Shown here: in pieces, positions 37,908-48,644 of the stretch
Position numbering within the stretch: position 1 is the stretch's first letter
How the letters are laid out: every line of letters begins with the position of its first letter
Assembly (NCBI GenBank): GCA_022701365.1
Contig: JAKUHH010000041.1
Span: 744,001-808,000 of the forward strand
From: Mycocentrospora acerina
Taxonomy: Eukaryota; Ascomycota; Dothideomycetes; Pleosporales
Reading direction: 5' to 3'
DNA length: 64,000 nucleotides
Made by a program: the position numbers and the translations under genes
Notes under the pieces: model-generated
The model's input: the letters and a program-made list of their open reading frames with translations, nothing else
The model's database searches: none
Told to the model about the DNA's origin: nothing

Positions 37908-38567
37908 GGAAGTTTTTGTTTGGAGGTTCTTTGAACTTGATCGTGTAAGAGGACTAGTCACTCGGTCTGTTTGTACATGTTTGGAGGATTGGTTGCTTGC
38001 ACTTTTTTTTTCCATTGTAGGTTTTTTTCTCTTCATCATCACTCCTTGGTGTTGAGGGCAGTTTATCTTTTTTTTTCATCTTCGCTGTTATCGTCCATCT
38101 GTTTGTTGGACATGGGAAGGCCAGATACCAGGAGTACTATGGGTTTGCAGTGTGGCGTATTTGTCTTTTTCTTTTCCGAATTATTCAAACTTGCGAAGCT
38201 GGATGGATGGTTGGTTTTGACCGTTGATGTTGGTGTTGTATTGTTCAAAGGGGGGAGGAACTTGAAGTTTGGGAGGGGAGGGCAGAAGCAGAAGCAGAAG
38301 CAAACGAGTTAGATGGACAAGCTGGTGAGCAAAGAATAGATACTCGACAGGTAATGACTGGTTTCCATGGATGTATCGATTGTGGTCGGAATGGATAAGA
38401 ATAGTGGTAATTGATATACGATATTCACACATTTTTGAGACCATTATAGTCGTTTCAATATATCCATTTCACGTCAACAAACTCATTATGTTTCAATCCA
38501 TGGATTTCATTTCATTTCAAAATATCCATTTCATTTCAGTACATCCACTTCATTCCAATATATCCAT
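37908..38567. other. Convergent intergenic region with ATATCCATTTC repeats
   Basis: 660 bp between convergent genes. From about 38,450 to 38,570 there are five or so imperfect copies of an ATATCCATTTCATTTCA-like unit immediately downstream of the reductase stop codon. No gene seen. Confidence 0.65.
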
Positions 38568-40274
38568 TTACGTTGACGACTTTCCCACAGTCTTCGTACT
38601 TTCATCTCTACTCCTCTCCGCAATGCCACTCCTGAGCCTTATTCGGCCCTCAGTCATCTCCTCGCCAACAATGGGCACCCCTTCTGCCATGTCCATCTGC
38701 ACCAGATTCTTCTTTCCTTTTACCAAGTTGCACATCATGTAATTCATGGCACACGTCAGGCCAAGCTCCTCTCCCCTCGTCACGACCCACCCGTTGATGT
38801 AGTCGACCTCTGTTTGCCTCCCCGCTCGCACATCGGCGAGCATACTACTCACGTTATCCTTTGTCTTGTTGGCGACACCAACAACCAACGTCTCGAGTCT
38901 GCCTGGGTCGAAGCGTTGCGCGACATTGGGAATGTAAGCTAGCTCGGGGAGGGAGCGCAGGACGAGGCTTGTTTCGGAGAGGAGGAGGCGGATGCAGCGT
39001 GTCAGGGAGTAGTTGTAGAGAATGGATCCGTTGCGGGAATCAAGGAGGACGGTGAGCGGGTTGATGATACTATTGATGGCGAGTTTTTCTAGTTGTAGCT
39101 GGAGGAGATCTGGGGGCGAAAAGGAGGCAGAAGAGAGGACTGGGGTGCGGAGGAGGGTGCGCAGGAGGTGGCGTTGATTGGGGGTCCAGGCAAATGTTGA
39201 GGGAGCAGGAGGTGGGATGTCTGGGTCAAGGTGCGAGGGCTGAGGGGTTGGAGGAGTAGTGGGCTGTTCTTGTTCTTGTTGTTCATTTTGTTGTTGGTTG
39301 TGGGCTGGAGCAAATTTTTGAGTGGGAAGGTAGGGGGCCGAGGGCTTGCGGTCGCGCTCGTGGGGGAGCAGGCCCAAGGAGATTGTGCCAAAGCCGGCGT
39401 GGACGGTGGTGAAGGGGGCAGACGAGGCGCTGTGCATGCCGTGCGAGTTGATGCCCAGCATGTAGTGGGGTCTTGTCGTTGGGTCGGGGAAGATTTCCCT
39501 GTTTACTTCCTCGACGGTGCCCATGCCATTCTGCAAGAAGAGGATGACAGAGTCCTTGTGCAGCCGGTGTTTGACGGCAGAAAGGCCCTGCAGGACATAT
39601 GGGGCCTTTGTGCAAACAACCAGCGAGCTGATGGGCCCGGTGGATTCTCCGTCAAGCGATTGCGGGGCCGAGCTCTCGGCAGTGGTCGACAGCCCGACTT
39701 CCTTTCCATGGTAGCGTATGCGGGGGATGGCAATCTCGGCGTTGTAGCCGTCGCGCACTTCCGTGTCGCCGTCGGTGACCAAAGACAGTCTTCTCGGCGA
39801 GTCGTTCCATTCGTTCAGCTTGGCCCAGTTGGAGAAGACGAGCGTGACGGGCGGGGGGTTCGGGATGCCGCGCAGGGCGTGGGCGACGAAGCTCCCCACG
39901 TTGCCCACGCCCATGATGTGGATGCGGCGGTCGAGGACAGGCTTCGCACGGTAGAAGTCGGCGGCGTTGGGCGAGATGGGCGGCCCCTCGGCGGCGCTGC
40001 TGCGGCGACGGTGAGCTTCAATTGCGCGCGAGGGCCATGTGGACGACGCACGAGTCTGGGGGCTGGCGTGTCTGCGCAGGGTCGGCCTTTGTCCAGCTCG
40101 CCGGGCTCGAGGCGAAAGCCCGAGCACGGGTGCTACAGCGGCCGCATGGCTGGGGGATGCGTGGGATCCGAGGCCGAAGCCTGGGGAGCGAATGTGCGAG
40201 GGACGAGAGAGACAGCGTGAAGGTGGGTGGAGAGCACGTGACAGCAGCAGAGCGGGCGGGACGGGGGTGAGCAC
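38568..40274 (-). CDS. Ketopantoate reductase-like enzyme (PanE/ApbA family), 5' end unresolved
   Basis: An NADPH-dependent 2-dehydropantoate 2-reductase-like protein; the family makes pantoate for coenzyme A. The Rossmann motif GVGNVGSFVAHAL is followed by VVCTKAPYVLQGL and FLQNGMGTVEEV. The C-terminal domain has the catalytic-lysine motif EKLAINSIINPLT. A Gln/Pro-rich insertion sits between the domains. The frame is open from 40,274, but that codon is GTG. The first in-frame ATG (39,914) lies inside the first beta strand of the Rossmann fold (RIHIMGVGNVGS), too late for a true start. An upstream exon is therefore likely, perhaps starting at the ACCATGGCC context near 40,445 (minus strand). 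The Arg/Ser-rich N-terminal part could be a mitochondrial leader. It is divergent from the LRP1 gene across a repeat-filled promoter. Confidence 0.8.
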   Translation of the reverse strand: MLTPVPPALLLSRALHPPSRCLSRPSHIRSPGFGLGSHASPSHAAAVAPVLGLSPRARRAGQRPTLRRHASPQTRASSTWPSRAIEAHRRRSSAAEGPPISPNAADFYRAKPVLDRRIHIMGVGNVGSFVAHALRGIPNPPPVTLVFSNWAKLNEWNDSPRRLSLVTDGDTEVRDGYNAEIAIPRIRYHGKEVGLSTTAESSAPQSLDGESTGPISSLVVCTKAPYVLQGLSAVKHRLHKDSVILFLQNGMGTVEEVNREIFPDPTTRPHYMLGINSHGMHSASSAPFTTVHAGFGTISLGLLPHERDRKPSAPYLPTQKFAPAHNQQQNEQQEQEQPTTPPTPQPSHLDPDIPPPAPSTFAWTPNQRHLLRTLLRTPVLSSASFSPPDLLQLQLEKLAINSIINPLTVLLDSRNGSILYNYSLTRCIRLLLSETSLVLRSLPELAYIPNVAQRFDPGRLETLVVGVANKTKDNVSSMLADVRAGRQTEVDYINGWVVTRGEELGLTCAMNYMMCNLVKGKKNLVQMDMAEGVPIVGEEMTEGRIRLRSGIAERSRDESTKTVGKSST

Positions 40275-40280
40275 GGGAAG

Positions 40281-40356
40281 ATGTGATGTGATGCGATGCG
40301 ATGTGATGTGATGCGATGCGATGTGATGTGATGCGATGCGATGTGATGTGATGCTA
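40281..40356 (+). repeat. 20-bp minisatellite in the divergent promoter
   Basis: Almost four copies of ATGTGATGTGATGCGATGCG, itself built from GATGT/GATGC pentamers, with degenerate ATG-rich sequence continuing to about 40,392. It lies between the reductase and LRP1 genes. Confidence 0.95.
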
Positions 40357-40530
40357 TGTCATGTAAGGCCATGCGCGATGCGATGCGATGCGTCGGCCAT
40401 TCTCCGCGCGGAGAATCCTCGGCCCGCAACTTTTTGTCTAGGGCCATGGTTCTCTGCTCTTTGCTGACCACGGGCCACGATCACCAGGACCAGCCTGCAC
40501 GTCTGTTTGCTCTTTGCTCACCACCGGCCA

Positions 40531-40602
40531 AGGACCACCAGGACCACCAGGACCGCCAGGACCGCCAGGACCGCCAGGACCGCCAGGACCGCCAGGACCG
40601 CC
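40531..40602 (+). repeat. 9-bp tandem array directly before the LRP1 start codon
   Basis: Eight units of AGGACCACC or AGGACCGCC end exactly at the ATG at 40,603. The frame is open through the array (Arg-Thr-Ala repeats) but has no ATG upstream, so the array is read as 5' UTR. It would make a GC-rich leader. Confidence 0.95.
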
Positions 40603-41541
40603 ATGGACCCGCAAACCGACCTCCCCGACCTCGTCGAGGACCTCGAAGTCAACATCGACGAGCTCACCAGCTCCCTCGCGCCGCTGCTCGACACGGCGCT
40701 CCACATGTCGGCGTCGTCGCTGCCGCTGCTCGACAAGGCCAAGCTCTATGTGCTCGCCGCCTACTCGATTGAATCGCTCCTCTTCTCCACGCTGCAGGCC
40801 TCAGGCGCAAACGCAAAGGAACATGCCCTGTTCCCAGAGCTTGCGCGTCTGAAAAAGTACTTTGCAAAGATCAAAGACGTCGAGGACCGCGCCCCGGGCG
40901 GCGCATGGGAAACTAGAGCCCGCGTAGACACGGCTGCCGCCGCGAGATTCATCAAGCACGGCTTGGCAGGGAACGACAGGTACGACGCCGAGAGGAACGA
41001 GCGCATGGCCCGCGAGAAGAAGAGGGCTCTAGAAAAAGCCAAGCTGGTCAACAAGAAGTTTGACGACGACGCGACGCCAAAAAAGAGGGGCGTCGAAGAG
41101 CTCACAGAAGTGGGACTCCCATCCAGCGATGAAGCACCTACAGCCACAGACACAGACCCAGCCGCGCCCGCAAAGAAAAAGACTCGCGTCTCCGATTCAG
41201 ACCTGCTTGAACCAACCCTACCACAACCATCACCCCCCTCTCAGCGAAACACACACACCAACAACGCCAAAAGGCCAGAATCTCCCGTCGAATTCTCCAA
41301 CGTAGAAACAAACGGCGACGTTACCACCACTATTGCCCAACAACCATCTCCGGACGCCAAAAGGAGAAGAAAACAGCGCACCAGAAATTCAAACTCCGTG
41401 TCTACCGCTGATGATGATGAAAAAGAAGCTAGTCTCCCATCCCGAGCACCCAAGACGCGCAGCGAAACCTTCAACGCGCTTCTCGAGGGGAAAACGAGGA
41501 AATCGACGGGCAAGGGGAGAAGGAAGGGGAGAGGAAAATGA
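40603..41541 (+). CDS. LRP1: Exosome cofactor Lrp1/Rrp47 (C1D family)
   Basis: The nuclear RNA-exosome partner of Rrp6 (C1D/Rrp47 family, Sas10/C1D domain), needed for 3' processing of rRNA and snoRNA. One exon encodes 312 residues. The N-terminal helical domain runs over residues 1-105 (DLVEDLEVNIDELTSSLAPL, LDKAKLYVLAAYSIESLLFS, LARLKKYFAKIKD). The family motif ARFIKHGLAGNDRYD follows near residue 107-121. The C-terminal half is a lysine-rich, Ser/Thr/Pro-rich tail ending KGRRKGRGK, fit for RNA binding and nuclear import. It is longer than yeast Lrp1 because of this tail. No intron is needed. Confidence 0.88.
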   Translation: MDPQTDLPDLVEDLEVNIDELTSSLAPLLDTALHMSASSLPLLDKAKLYVLAAYSIESLLFSTLQASGANAKEHALFPELARLKKYFAKIKDVEDRAPGGAWETRARVDTAAAARFIKHGLAGNDRYDAERNERMAREKKRALEKAKLVNKKFDDDATPKKRGVEELTEVGLPSSDEAPTATDTDPAAPAKKKTRVSDSDLLEPTLPQPSPPSQRNTHTNNAKRPESPVEFSNVETNGDVTTTIAQQPSPDAKRRRKQRTRNSNSVSTADDDEKEASLPSRAPKTRSETFNALLEGKTRKSTGKGRRKGRGK

Positions 41542-42445
41542 TTTAGATAGGAACACTCCAAGATATATTATGTTGCTGTCGAGTAATGCAACCGGGGCAC
41601 GCATACTTTAGCACACATGGGATACCACTGCGTTGAGCTCAGTCACAACATCATGGTGTTAAAAGAGATCCAGGAAGTACGAGGAGCTTTTGGAAAAACA
41701 ATGTAAACATTTGCAAAACAATTTTGAATGTACAGTATGAGAGCGTAGATGAAGAGGTGAGCATGGGGCAAGTCTTTGAGACAAGAAAAGAAAAATCAAT
41801 TGACTTGCGAAAAATCCAAGGAGAACTTTGTATTATTAGCGTGGGTATATGTTTTGAAGAATTAATAGATGGCATTAAGAGCAGCACCAGACGAAAAGCA
41901 GGCCAAGAAGTAAAGTGACGAATCAAGCCATTTACTGAGCTAATAGACGACTTCAGATAATCTCTACTTGATCAAGGCAGCTGGGGGTCATGTACACATC
42001 AGTATATTTTGACATCCGGAATCTACCCACCAATGAATCATTTACATTCATACGCCTATGCACCTGCCGACCTGTTCTGGCTTGCTAGATGGTTGCCAAA
42101 CGGCCAAGGCTGGCGAGATGGATCCAAATGCACATCCAAGGCCTGAGGCTAAATAAGTTCGTCTAATAATTCTCCTTTCAGTCAGAATTGGAAGTGATAG
42201 TTAGCAGCCGTCACACAACGATTGATGCTTTTGCCTTGGTTTATTTTCAAGGTGCGTCTGCCCTGTCAAATGGTCAACCAAGGCTCAGATGTTGGATAGC
42301 AACACGCAACATACTTATAAACCAAGGATGTGTAGATATTGTTCTTTCTGGTGCAATAAGGTACGCTTTTAATCCCGGAAAAAACTTATTCATCAACAAT
42401 CTGATGTCGTACTCACTTTACAAAGGCCTCTGGATAGACTGAACA
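41542..42445. other. Intergenic region LRP1 to pseudogene
   Basis: 904 bp, AT-leaning. It may include the lost first exon of the decayed membrane-protein gene, but I cannot delimit it. No other gene seen. Confidence 0.5.
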
Positions 42446-44329
42446 ATGGGCCGCTGGATGGGTGTTACAATCACGTTGGCACAAGGCGATGGAGTACTAC
42501 TTCTTGCATTCACTGCAACATTCACAGCTGTTGTCTCGGTCCGTTTGTGGAAAATAATCGCTTTCACCCTCCATCAAATACACGCAACACACCGCGCTCG
42601 AGACGGTCTTCACTTTCAGCGCCAGCACACTCTTTGCAATACAACCAGTCCAGCTACTGCTGCCAAGATCTTCCTTCTCCAGCTTTAGTATTAACATCGA
42701 ATAAAATACGTCATACGGAGGACATTTCACTGTGCTGCTTTTGCCTTGTTATACATTGCTGCATTCGCAGTCCTGGCCATGTTCTCAACCAAAATTTCTA
42801 ATGGTGCTAGCACATCACGCTTGATCCTACCCAAGAACTGTGGCATTTGTAAAGTTAAAGATTCTCTCCCTCTTGCCGATAAAGTGCAATCGAATATAGA
42901 AAAGACTGCATACGATGTTACAAACGCCGTGGGAATAGCTCGCTCCTGCTACTCTTCCAACGCAACATCGAATAGCTGCAATAGCCTCCCAGTACCATTG
43001 CTTTGGTCGGGTTCCAAACGGGTCTCCTGTCCTTTTAGCGATTATATGTGCTTTGAGGGGAATGCGCTTGAAGTAACAACCAGGCCTATTGACTCTCACT
43101 TTGATTTGGGGATAAATGCTGACTCAAAGAGTCATCTACCATCGACACTTGACACCAAAGACTATGGACAATACGTGAACGATGCAGAAGGAAAACCTGC
43201 CAATGTTCAGTACTTTTATGGCCCACAGTCTTTTCAAGACGAAATCGTAAAGGATTTTACATACGACTATCCACTTGTACGAGCCAATGCAAATATATCA
43301 TATCAAGTCAACACATGGGAAAATCGACTAGGGGGTTAATCTCTTTGGCGTCCGATCGAAGCCTTATCCCAGGCTGGTGGTGATACATTTATTGCTTTCC
43401 TGGAACAGAGTCTTGTCCAACATTGGAAGCTAAACAACTATCCTGTTTTTCGAGAAAACAAACCGAGCTTCCAGGGGGTGTTTCCAAGGTATAGGGCTGG
43501 TCTTCTAATCAGTCCTTTTGCTTGCTTTCAAAAGCACAGATTTTTTCACTCCCAACAATGTTCATTGCTCTCCGTGGGCAGGACGTTATGAAATGTTCTA
43601 TGTCACATATCAGGCTACAGCGGGCTTTAAACAAACACAAATTGCCACTGCTGGAAGTGTTTTCCTTGCGCCTCTAAGTAACGCATTTACGACACCGTCA
43701 ACTCACGGTCGTCAAAATGTCTTCGAGCTCAGGAAAAGATGGACTGGTTGTTCCAGATACCGCATCTAGACAATTCGTGGGAGCACGAGATAATACTGTG
43801 GGCATAAAAAGGGTTAGCATCTCTACAGGCCACAGTGCAAAAGTATGCCGCAGGTCCGACTATCGTGCTTGATGGTGGCTTCACGCAAAAGATGTGTCTT
43901 GAGCAAGTCCCCGACATCTACGCATTGGAGGATCGTGCCATTGACCAAAAGTGGCAGTCCATGTGCCATGGTCAGATTGTCCATGATACTCAAGGGACGC
44001 TAAACTTTTCCCTACTCGGAATAGCCATTGCTTTCAGTCTTGGAGTTTCCATCATCATCCTGTCGTTTGCCATTGAGTCGCCAACAGGATGTGTGCAGAG
44101 ACGGTTGAACATTGGCGTCGAGAGAGTATCCGCATGGCAAAGGGACGACAATTTGCAAACACTTCGCCTTCTGTTCGAATCGCATAAATGAGGTACATGG
44201 ACAGGTGAAGATGGTTTGGTTCCTGTTACGGTTTCCGGGAATGAGGCTTTCTTCGTACAGAGGCAAACGGTGAGGAAGCGTCGCAAGAAAGCTATCAGTT
44301 GGTTCCAAACAAGGAAAATCTTTGGTTAA
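42446..44329 (+). pseudogene. Decayed gene of a large fungal membrane-protein family
   Basis: The reading pattern matches a family of hypothetical integral membrane proteins common in Pleosporales: VGRWxGVTI and LAQGDG near the N-terminus, an FxRQ-like HFQRQH segment, a membrane span, a Cys-rich extracellular part (CGICKVKDS, CYSSNAT, CPFSDYMCFEG), then TVQKYAAGP and a final span plus ERDDNLQTLRLLFE. Breaks are clear. The first block continues in the same frame across TAG (42,686) and TAA (42,692) into the next block. Another stop follows at 43,337. The blocks near 43,518-43,769 and 43,835-44,191 are in other frames, and a GTWTGEDG..VPVTVSG tail in yet another frame ends at 44,329. Function is unknown; I judge it non-functional. 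Confidence 0.72.
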
Positions 44330-44960
44330 ATATCAAATCACAAGGGCACCTGGAAAAGGAGAAATCTTAATACGTATTTATACAACGTGAAATTTGCGCA
44401 TTTATACTTTTTTTTTACTATTTTAAAAAATCTCAGGGTCGTAAACCTTGGACTTTTTAGTTCTTGGAATCCTATGTGACTGATGCCCGTCTAAGATGAG
44501 TTTTCTGTGCTCACATGCCTTAATTGCGCTTCACTGTGATATTTACAGCAGCTATTTATTTTCCTTTCTTTCCTGGTGATCCGTCGATTAGAGCACAATG
44601 CTGATAGATCCTTCAATACGGCAATCCTAGTACGCTTGGTTTTGATTCCGGACCTGCTTCACCCAGAAAAAGTGCCGCAACGCCATGTTGGGGTGTGTGT
44701 CTATATATCATAGATATCGCAGAGGTGATCCGAACGAAGAGCCCAGCTCTATTTGAAATCAGACAATATGTCTTACATAGTCTTAAATTTATCAGACAGC
44801 GTGTAGATAACACCACAACCGCTACTACAAAGAGAGGTATTCCTTCAATATGCGAACAACGACATGACGACCTGGTCACAAGTTCCAAAATACCTATACT
44901 AAGTTTAGCGAACTTTCATAACCGCTAATCATCACTGTTGATAAATACTCAACGTTGTCT
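44330..44960. other. Intergenic region pseudogene / F-box-like gene
   Basis: 631 bp, AT-leaning, between convergent gene ends. No supportable gene. Confidence 0.55.
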
Positions 44961-46160
44961 TTAATTTACATCCTCTTCCTGATCTCCAATCACTCTTAAC
45001 TGCAAATTCTGCTCATTACAGGCTTTCTTTACCCTCTTAAGTACCGCTTCATCTCCCTCAACGAGAATCATCGTCATCCACATCCGTGCAACGATGCTCT
45101 TGTTTTCAATCATGTTAAGCAGAAGATCCATCACCTCGTCATCTGTGCCTAATTCGTGGAAAAATTCCAAAGTCTCGAGCATTGGAGGAAGACCGACAGA
45201 GTGCAGCCGAGGCTTTTTGGAAGACTTGCCAAAGAGTTGATAGTCCCAGTTCATGCGGAGTATCTTGAGGGCCTCGAATTCTCTGAGTCGCAAAGCCTTC
45301 CGGCAGCCTAAAGTGGGGAAATCGATCGTAATACTCTTGAGTGAATGTGCTTGCGAATTAAGAGCAATTATGTAGTCGCTAAAGCTGTCAGAGCTCTCTT
45401 CGAGTTCGGGTTCTGGCTCTTCGAGCTGTGTCATGACAAATTCTTCCAGCTTAATAGGAAATTCAAGAACATCTGATAATGCGTCGTCGTTGATGTCGCA
45501 TTCAATCAGGTGTAGCTTCGTCAAGGCCGTCTGGTGGGGGCGTTCTTGGAAGTTGAATCCTCGCTCGTCCAACTTTGCCCTTCGAATGGTTAAACATTCA
45601 AGTGTGGGATGAGCAAAAATGTGTATATTTTCACGGAGATCCCAATACTGGTCGTTGGCGCATTGATAGAATAGCGTGCAAGTCTTGAGGCAGGCCAGGT
45701 CAAACGGTCCGTTGAACAAACACCCAATACCATGAAGGAGCACGTCTGGTAATGAGATGTCTAGCTTCTCCAGATTTGACATACTCGACAACGAATGTAA
45801 GGGAGCATAGTGGCTACGAAGTGGCGATTCGAGAGCCAATTGTGACAACTCAGACGAAGGGTATGCCAGCTTCACTTCGTAAATTGCCGAGCCGCGGCGC
45901 GGTCGACGGCTGAGCGACTCACTGAACGTGAGATGTAGCTCTGGAGTCTCGAAAAGAATGCTTTTGTATAACACAGCATCACTAAGCCGATGGTAACGTT
46001 TGTTGAGCCGCGACACGCTACATAAATCGCGCCTGGACGTGCGGCCCAATGTCTCGAAGAGCTGCAACAAAAGTACATCAGGCAGACGGTCGAGCTTGTC
46101 GCCCTTACGCGCAGCTCCTGCTCTATCGTCGCTAGCTTCGGTGTCGATAGTGATACACAT
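44961..46160 (-). CDS. F-box-like protein with degenerate leucine-rich repeats
   Basis: A single-exon protein of 399 residues. Residues about 22-62 form an F-box-like segment (LDRLPDVLLLQLFETLGR, RDLCSVSRLNKRYHRLSDAVLY). The rest shows irregular leucine-rich patterns (LEKLDISLPDVLL, LTKLHLIECDIND, LKSITIDFPTLGCRKALRL, LETLEFFHEL). Such proteins usually link substrates to SCF ubiquitin ligases. The frame is intact and its base composition is normal. Only 77 bp separate its start codon from the LTR retrotransposon that begins at 46,238, so its promoter has probably been displaced or replaced. Substrate unknown. Confidence 0.75.
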   Translation of the reverse strand: MCITIDTEASDDRAGAARKGDKLDRLPDVLLLQLFETLGRTSRRDLCSVSRLNKRYHRLSDAVLYKSILFETPELHLTFSESLSRRPRRGSAIYEVKLAYPSSELSQLALESPLRSHYAPLHSLSSMSNLEKLDISLPDVLLHGIGCLFNGPFDLACLKTCTLFYQCANDQYWDLRENIHIFAHPTLECLTIRRAKLDERGFNFQERPHQTALTKLHLIECDINDDALSDVLEFPIKLEEFVMTQLEEPEPELEESSDSFSDYIIALNSQAHSLKSITIDFPTLGCRKALRLREFEALKILRMNWDYQLFGKSSKKPRLHSVGLPPMLETLEFFHELGTDDEVMDLLLNMIENKSIVARMWMTMILVEGDEAVLKRVKKACNEQNLQLRVIGDQEEDVN

Positions 46161-46237
46161 ATTGAGGTCGATGACGTGAATGAAAGTGCCCTGGTCTCCC
46201 GAAACGCGGGGAAGCGGTATGGGGAACGCGCCGAACT

Positions 46238-46525
46238 TGTAACGTTCACAACGTCACATCCTATCATTACCCCTGAGTCAACCGACACCTATCCGATAGC
46301 CACCTGATTCGTACTTGCCTTAGATAGTAACCCTAGGAAGGGATATATAAGGGGGGCAGTCTGTGTAGCTTTATAGAGTAGTTTTTCTGTATCCTTTTAT
46401 ACAAGACCTATAGGTGTAGGGAATAGTATCTTTAGTTTACCCTCTAGTCCTAGCACTCTTATATGCCTAGTAGTAGACACTTTAGACCCTATTTAGATTA
46501 CTCTCTTATAACCTGCGTTATTACA
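46238..46525 (+). repeat. 5' LTR of element A1
   Basis: 288 bp from TGTAACGTTCACAACG to ..TTATTACA. The first ~85 bp keep C and G where the 3' LTR has T and A; further in, the 5' copy is the more mutated. Confidence 0.93.
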
Positions 46526-46799
46526 TTATACAGAAAAACTTATCCTAGCTAGTAACAGCCTCTAAATAATATTACTACTTATTTTGTTTAGATTATGTCT
46601 AAGCTTTATCTAATTTAGAACTAATTTAGACTATACTATTATATCTAGTATTTTATTACAGCTAGGATCCCTATAATCTCTTAATAACTAAAGCCTTTAG
46701 GTTTAGAACTTCCTAGACTACTGTATTAGAATTACTTTAGAATAGCTGCGTAAGATTACGCTAAGGTAGAAACTTAGAGACTATTAAGAACCTAGCAGA

Positions 46800-48048
46800 A
46801 TTAGACCTAACTCTAATGTCTGCTACTATTACTCTAGGTTTAAAGGAACTAACTTAAAGATTAGTATATACTTAAGGCTTAACCTTAAGGGTAACAGTAG
46901 AGGTGTCTAATCTTACCTTATCCCTTAATCTAGTAAGAACTAGTGCAGAACCTATACTAGATTTAGACTAAGAAAAGGAGGACTTAGCTTAATTAGTAGA
47001 CTAGCTTTATGCAGAAATCTAGGAACTATAGTAAGCTATAATTGCCCTAGACTATCCCCTACTTAGCACTAAATTACCTCTAACTCCCTTAGAACAACTT
47101 TAACCCTTAAAGTTCTAGTCTAAGATTTTAATTAACAATACTATACGCACAAAACTATCTAAAAAAATACCTACTATTAAAGTCCTTAATAATAGTTGCA
47201 ACCTAACTTTTTGCTAATAGCAAGCCTTAATTTAGGACTAGTTAGAGATTAATGCAGACTACTATTAGAGTAAGCGCGCCTGCATAGCGTTAGTCTAGGG
47301 ACATACTTCTAGCCTAGCTAAGGAGTACCTAGAGCCCTAATACCTATCTAATACCTTATCTAACTATTTTAAGATTGCAGAAGATATAATTAACTTACTT
47401 AAGTCCTATTTTATTACAGGAAATAAGAGAGCTAAGAGCTAAGCTGCTTTTAATAAACTCTATATAGACAAAACAGAAACCTTCCTTACCTTTAAAGTAC
47501 AGTTCCTTAGTACTGCTATTAGGGGATAAGTACCTAAATTAAAATAGTTTTACTACTTATAGACAAAGATTATACTAACCTTATAGATGCTTAGCTTTAG
47601 ATTTAAGTAATAATAGAATAACTCCTTTAAGCTTATAGTTAAACACCTAACAGTGTTTAATATAGAATAAAAGAACTATCCCTTAGTCCTAACTATAAGA
47701 AGCATAATCTGTACAACATATAAACTAGGTTAACTTTATTTAGGTCTAATTTAGAGGTCCCTACTAAAAACAAACTATAATTTATACTAATAAGCAGACT
47801 TTTGTATCTAAACACAACCCTAACCTTTACCTGCCCTTTAGCCTATATCTAAGACTCCTAGTCCTGCAAGAGATCTAACTCTAGGCAATTGATATAACTG
47901 TAGCAAGCTAGGACACTTTGCAAGCAAGTGTCCTTTACTTTAAGTATAGAAGATTAAGTTTAAACACCTTAATAAGGACATTAAGGAATTAAGAGAAGAC
48001 CTTAACTAAGAAGAAGATTAGACAGGAAATAGAGACACCTAAGAGGAC
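46800..48048 (+). pseudogene. gag remains of element A1
   Basis: A stop-ridden gag-like region. A CCHC zinc knuckle is readable at 47,890-47,931: the codon expected to be the first Cys is TGA, followed by YNC, SKLGH, FASKC in C-x2-C-x4-H-x4-C spacing. The left boundary is approximate. The gag-pol junction is interrupted by element B at 48,053. Confidence 0.7.
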
Positions 48049-48053
48049 CTCCC

Positions 48054-48541
48054 TGTTAAGATCCTGTTCTGTACTTGATCTTAGTGGTCAAAGACCTTCT
48101 GATACTAGTACTAATGTAGAATGGGTTTAAGGTTAGTTCTTAGGGATAGAGTAGGTTCAGGGAAATAAGGTTAGTTTAATACATGTATTAATGATACACT
48201 GTGATTAAAGGTAAGAAGCAATAAGTAGATTAATTAACAAGGTTAAACACATTACTATAAGGGTAGTGTTCCTATTATTTATATATATAATAGAGGAGTT
48301 CTATAAGTCCTTTGCAAATTATAGTTATTAGTTAAGACAGCTTACAATATATAAAGTTAAGCTCCTAGCTTATAATGTTAGAAGTTAAGCTTACTTATTA
48401 TGTGTCCTAGCTTACTCTGCTAAGAGTTAAGCTAGTTACGTAACTGCTCCTTACTAAAGGGCTTAGCCTATATAATCCTTTAGTTAAGGGGTTTGTACCT
48501 TTCTAGTTCTAGCCTAAGGGTTGTAGAATCTAATTGTAATA
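48054..48541 (-). repeat. 3' LTR of element B
   Basis: 488 bp, collinear with the right copy. Over its inner two-thirds it carries T or A where the right copy's distal ~200 bp keep C or G. Confidence 0.92.
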
Positions 48542-48644
48542 TTATCCTCCCTCTCTAAATAATTTGTCCTTAAATTACATAGTTATTAGTTATTAGTGTT
48601 TATAAGCAGATCCTCTGCGTATATTATCTGTCTATAGCGCTGTT

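Noticed and set aside
38568..40274. GTG at 40,274 as the true start of the reductase
   Set aside because: Nuclear fungal genes rarely start at GTG; an upstream exon is more likely, so the 5' limit is left unresolved.
40133..40471. Minus-strand ORF with Ser-His-His repeats over the 20-bp array
   Set aside because: Mostly the array itself. It might contain the missing first exon of the reductase, but no good splice pair was found.
40514..40852. ORF with collagen-like Gly-Pro-Pro repeats
   Set aside because: It is an alternate frame of the 9-bp array and of the LRP1 coding sequence; LRP1 in the other frame matches a known family.
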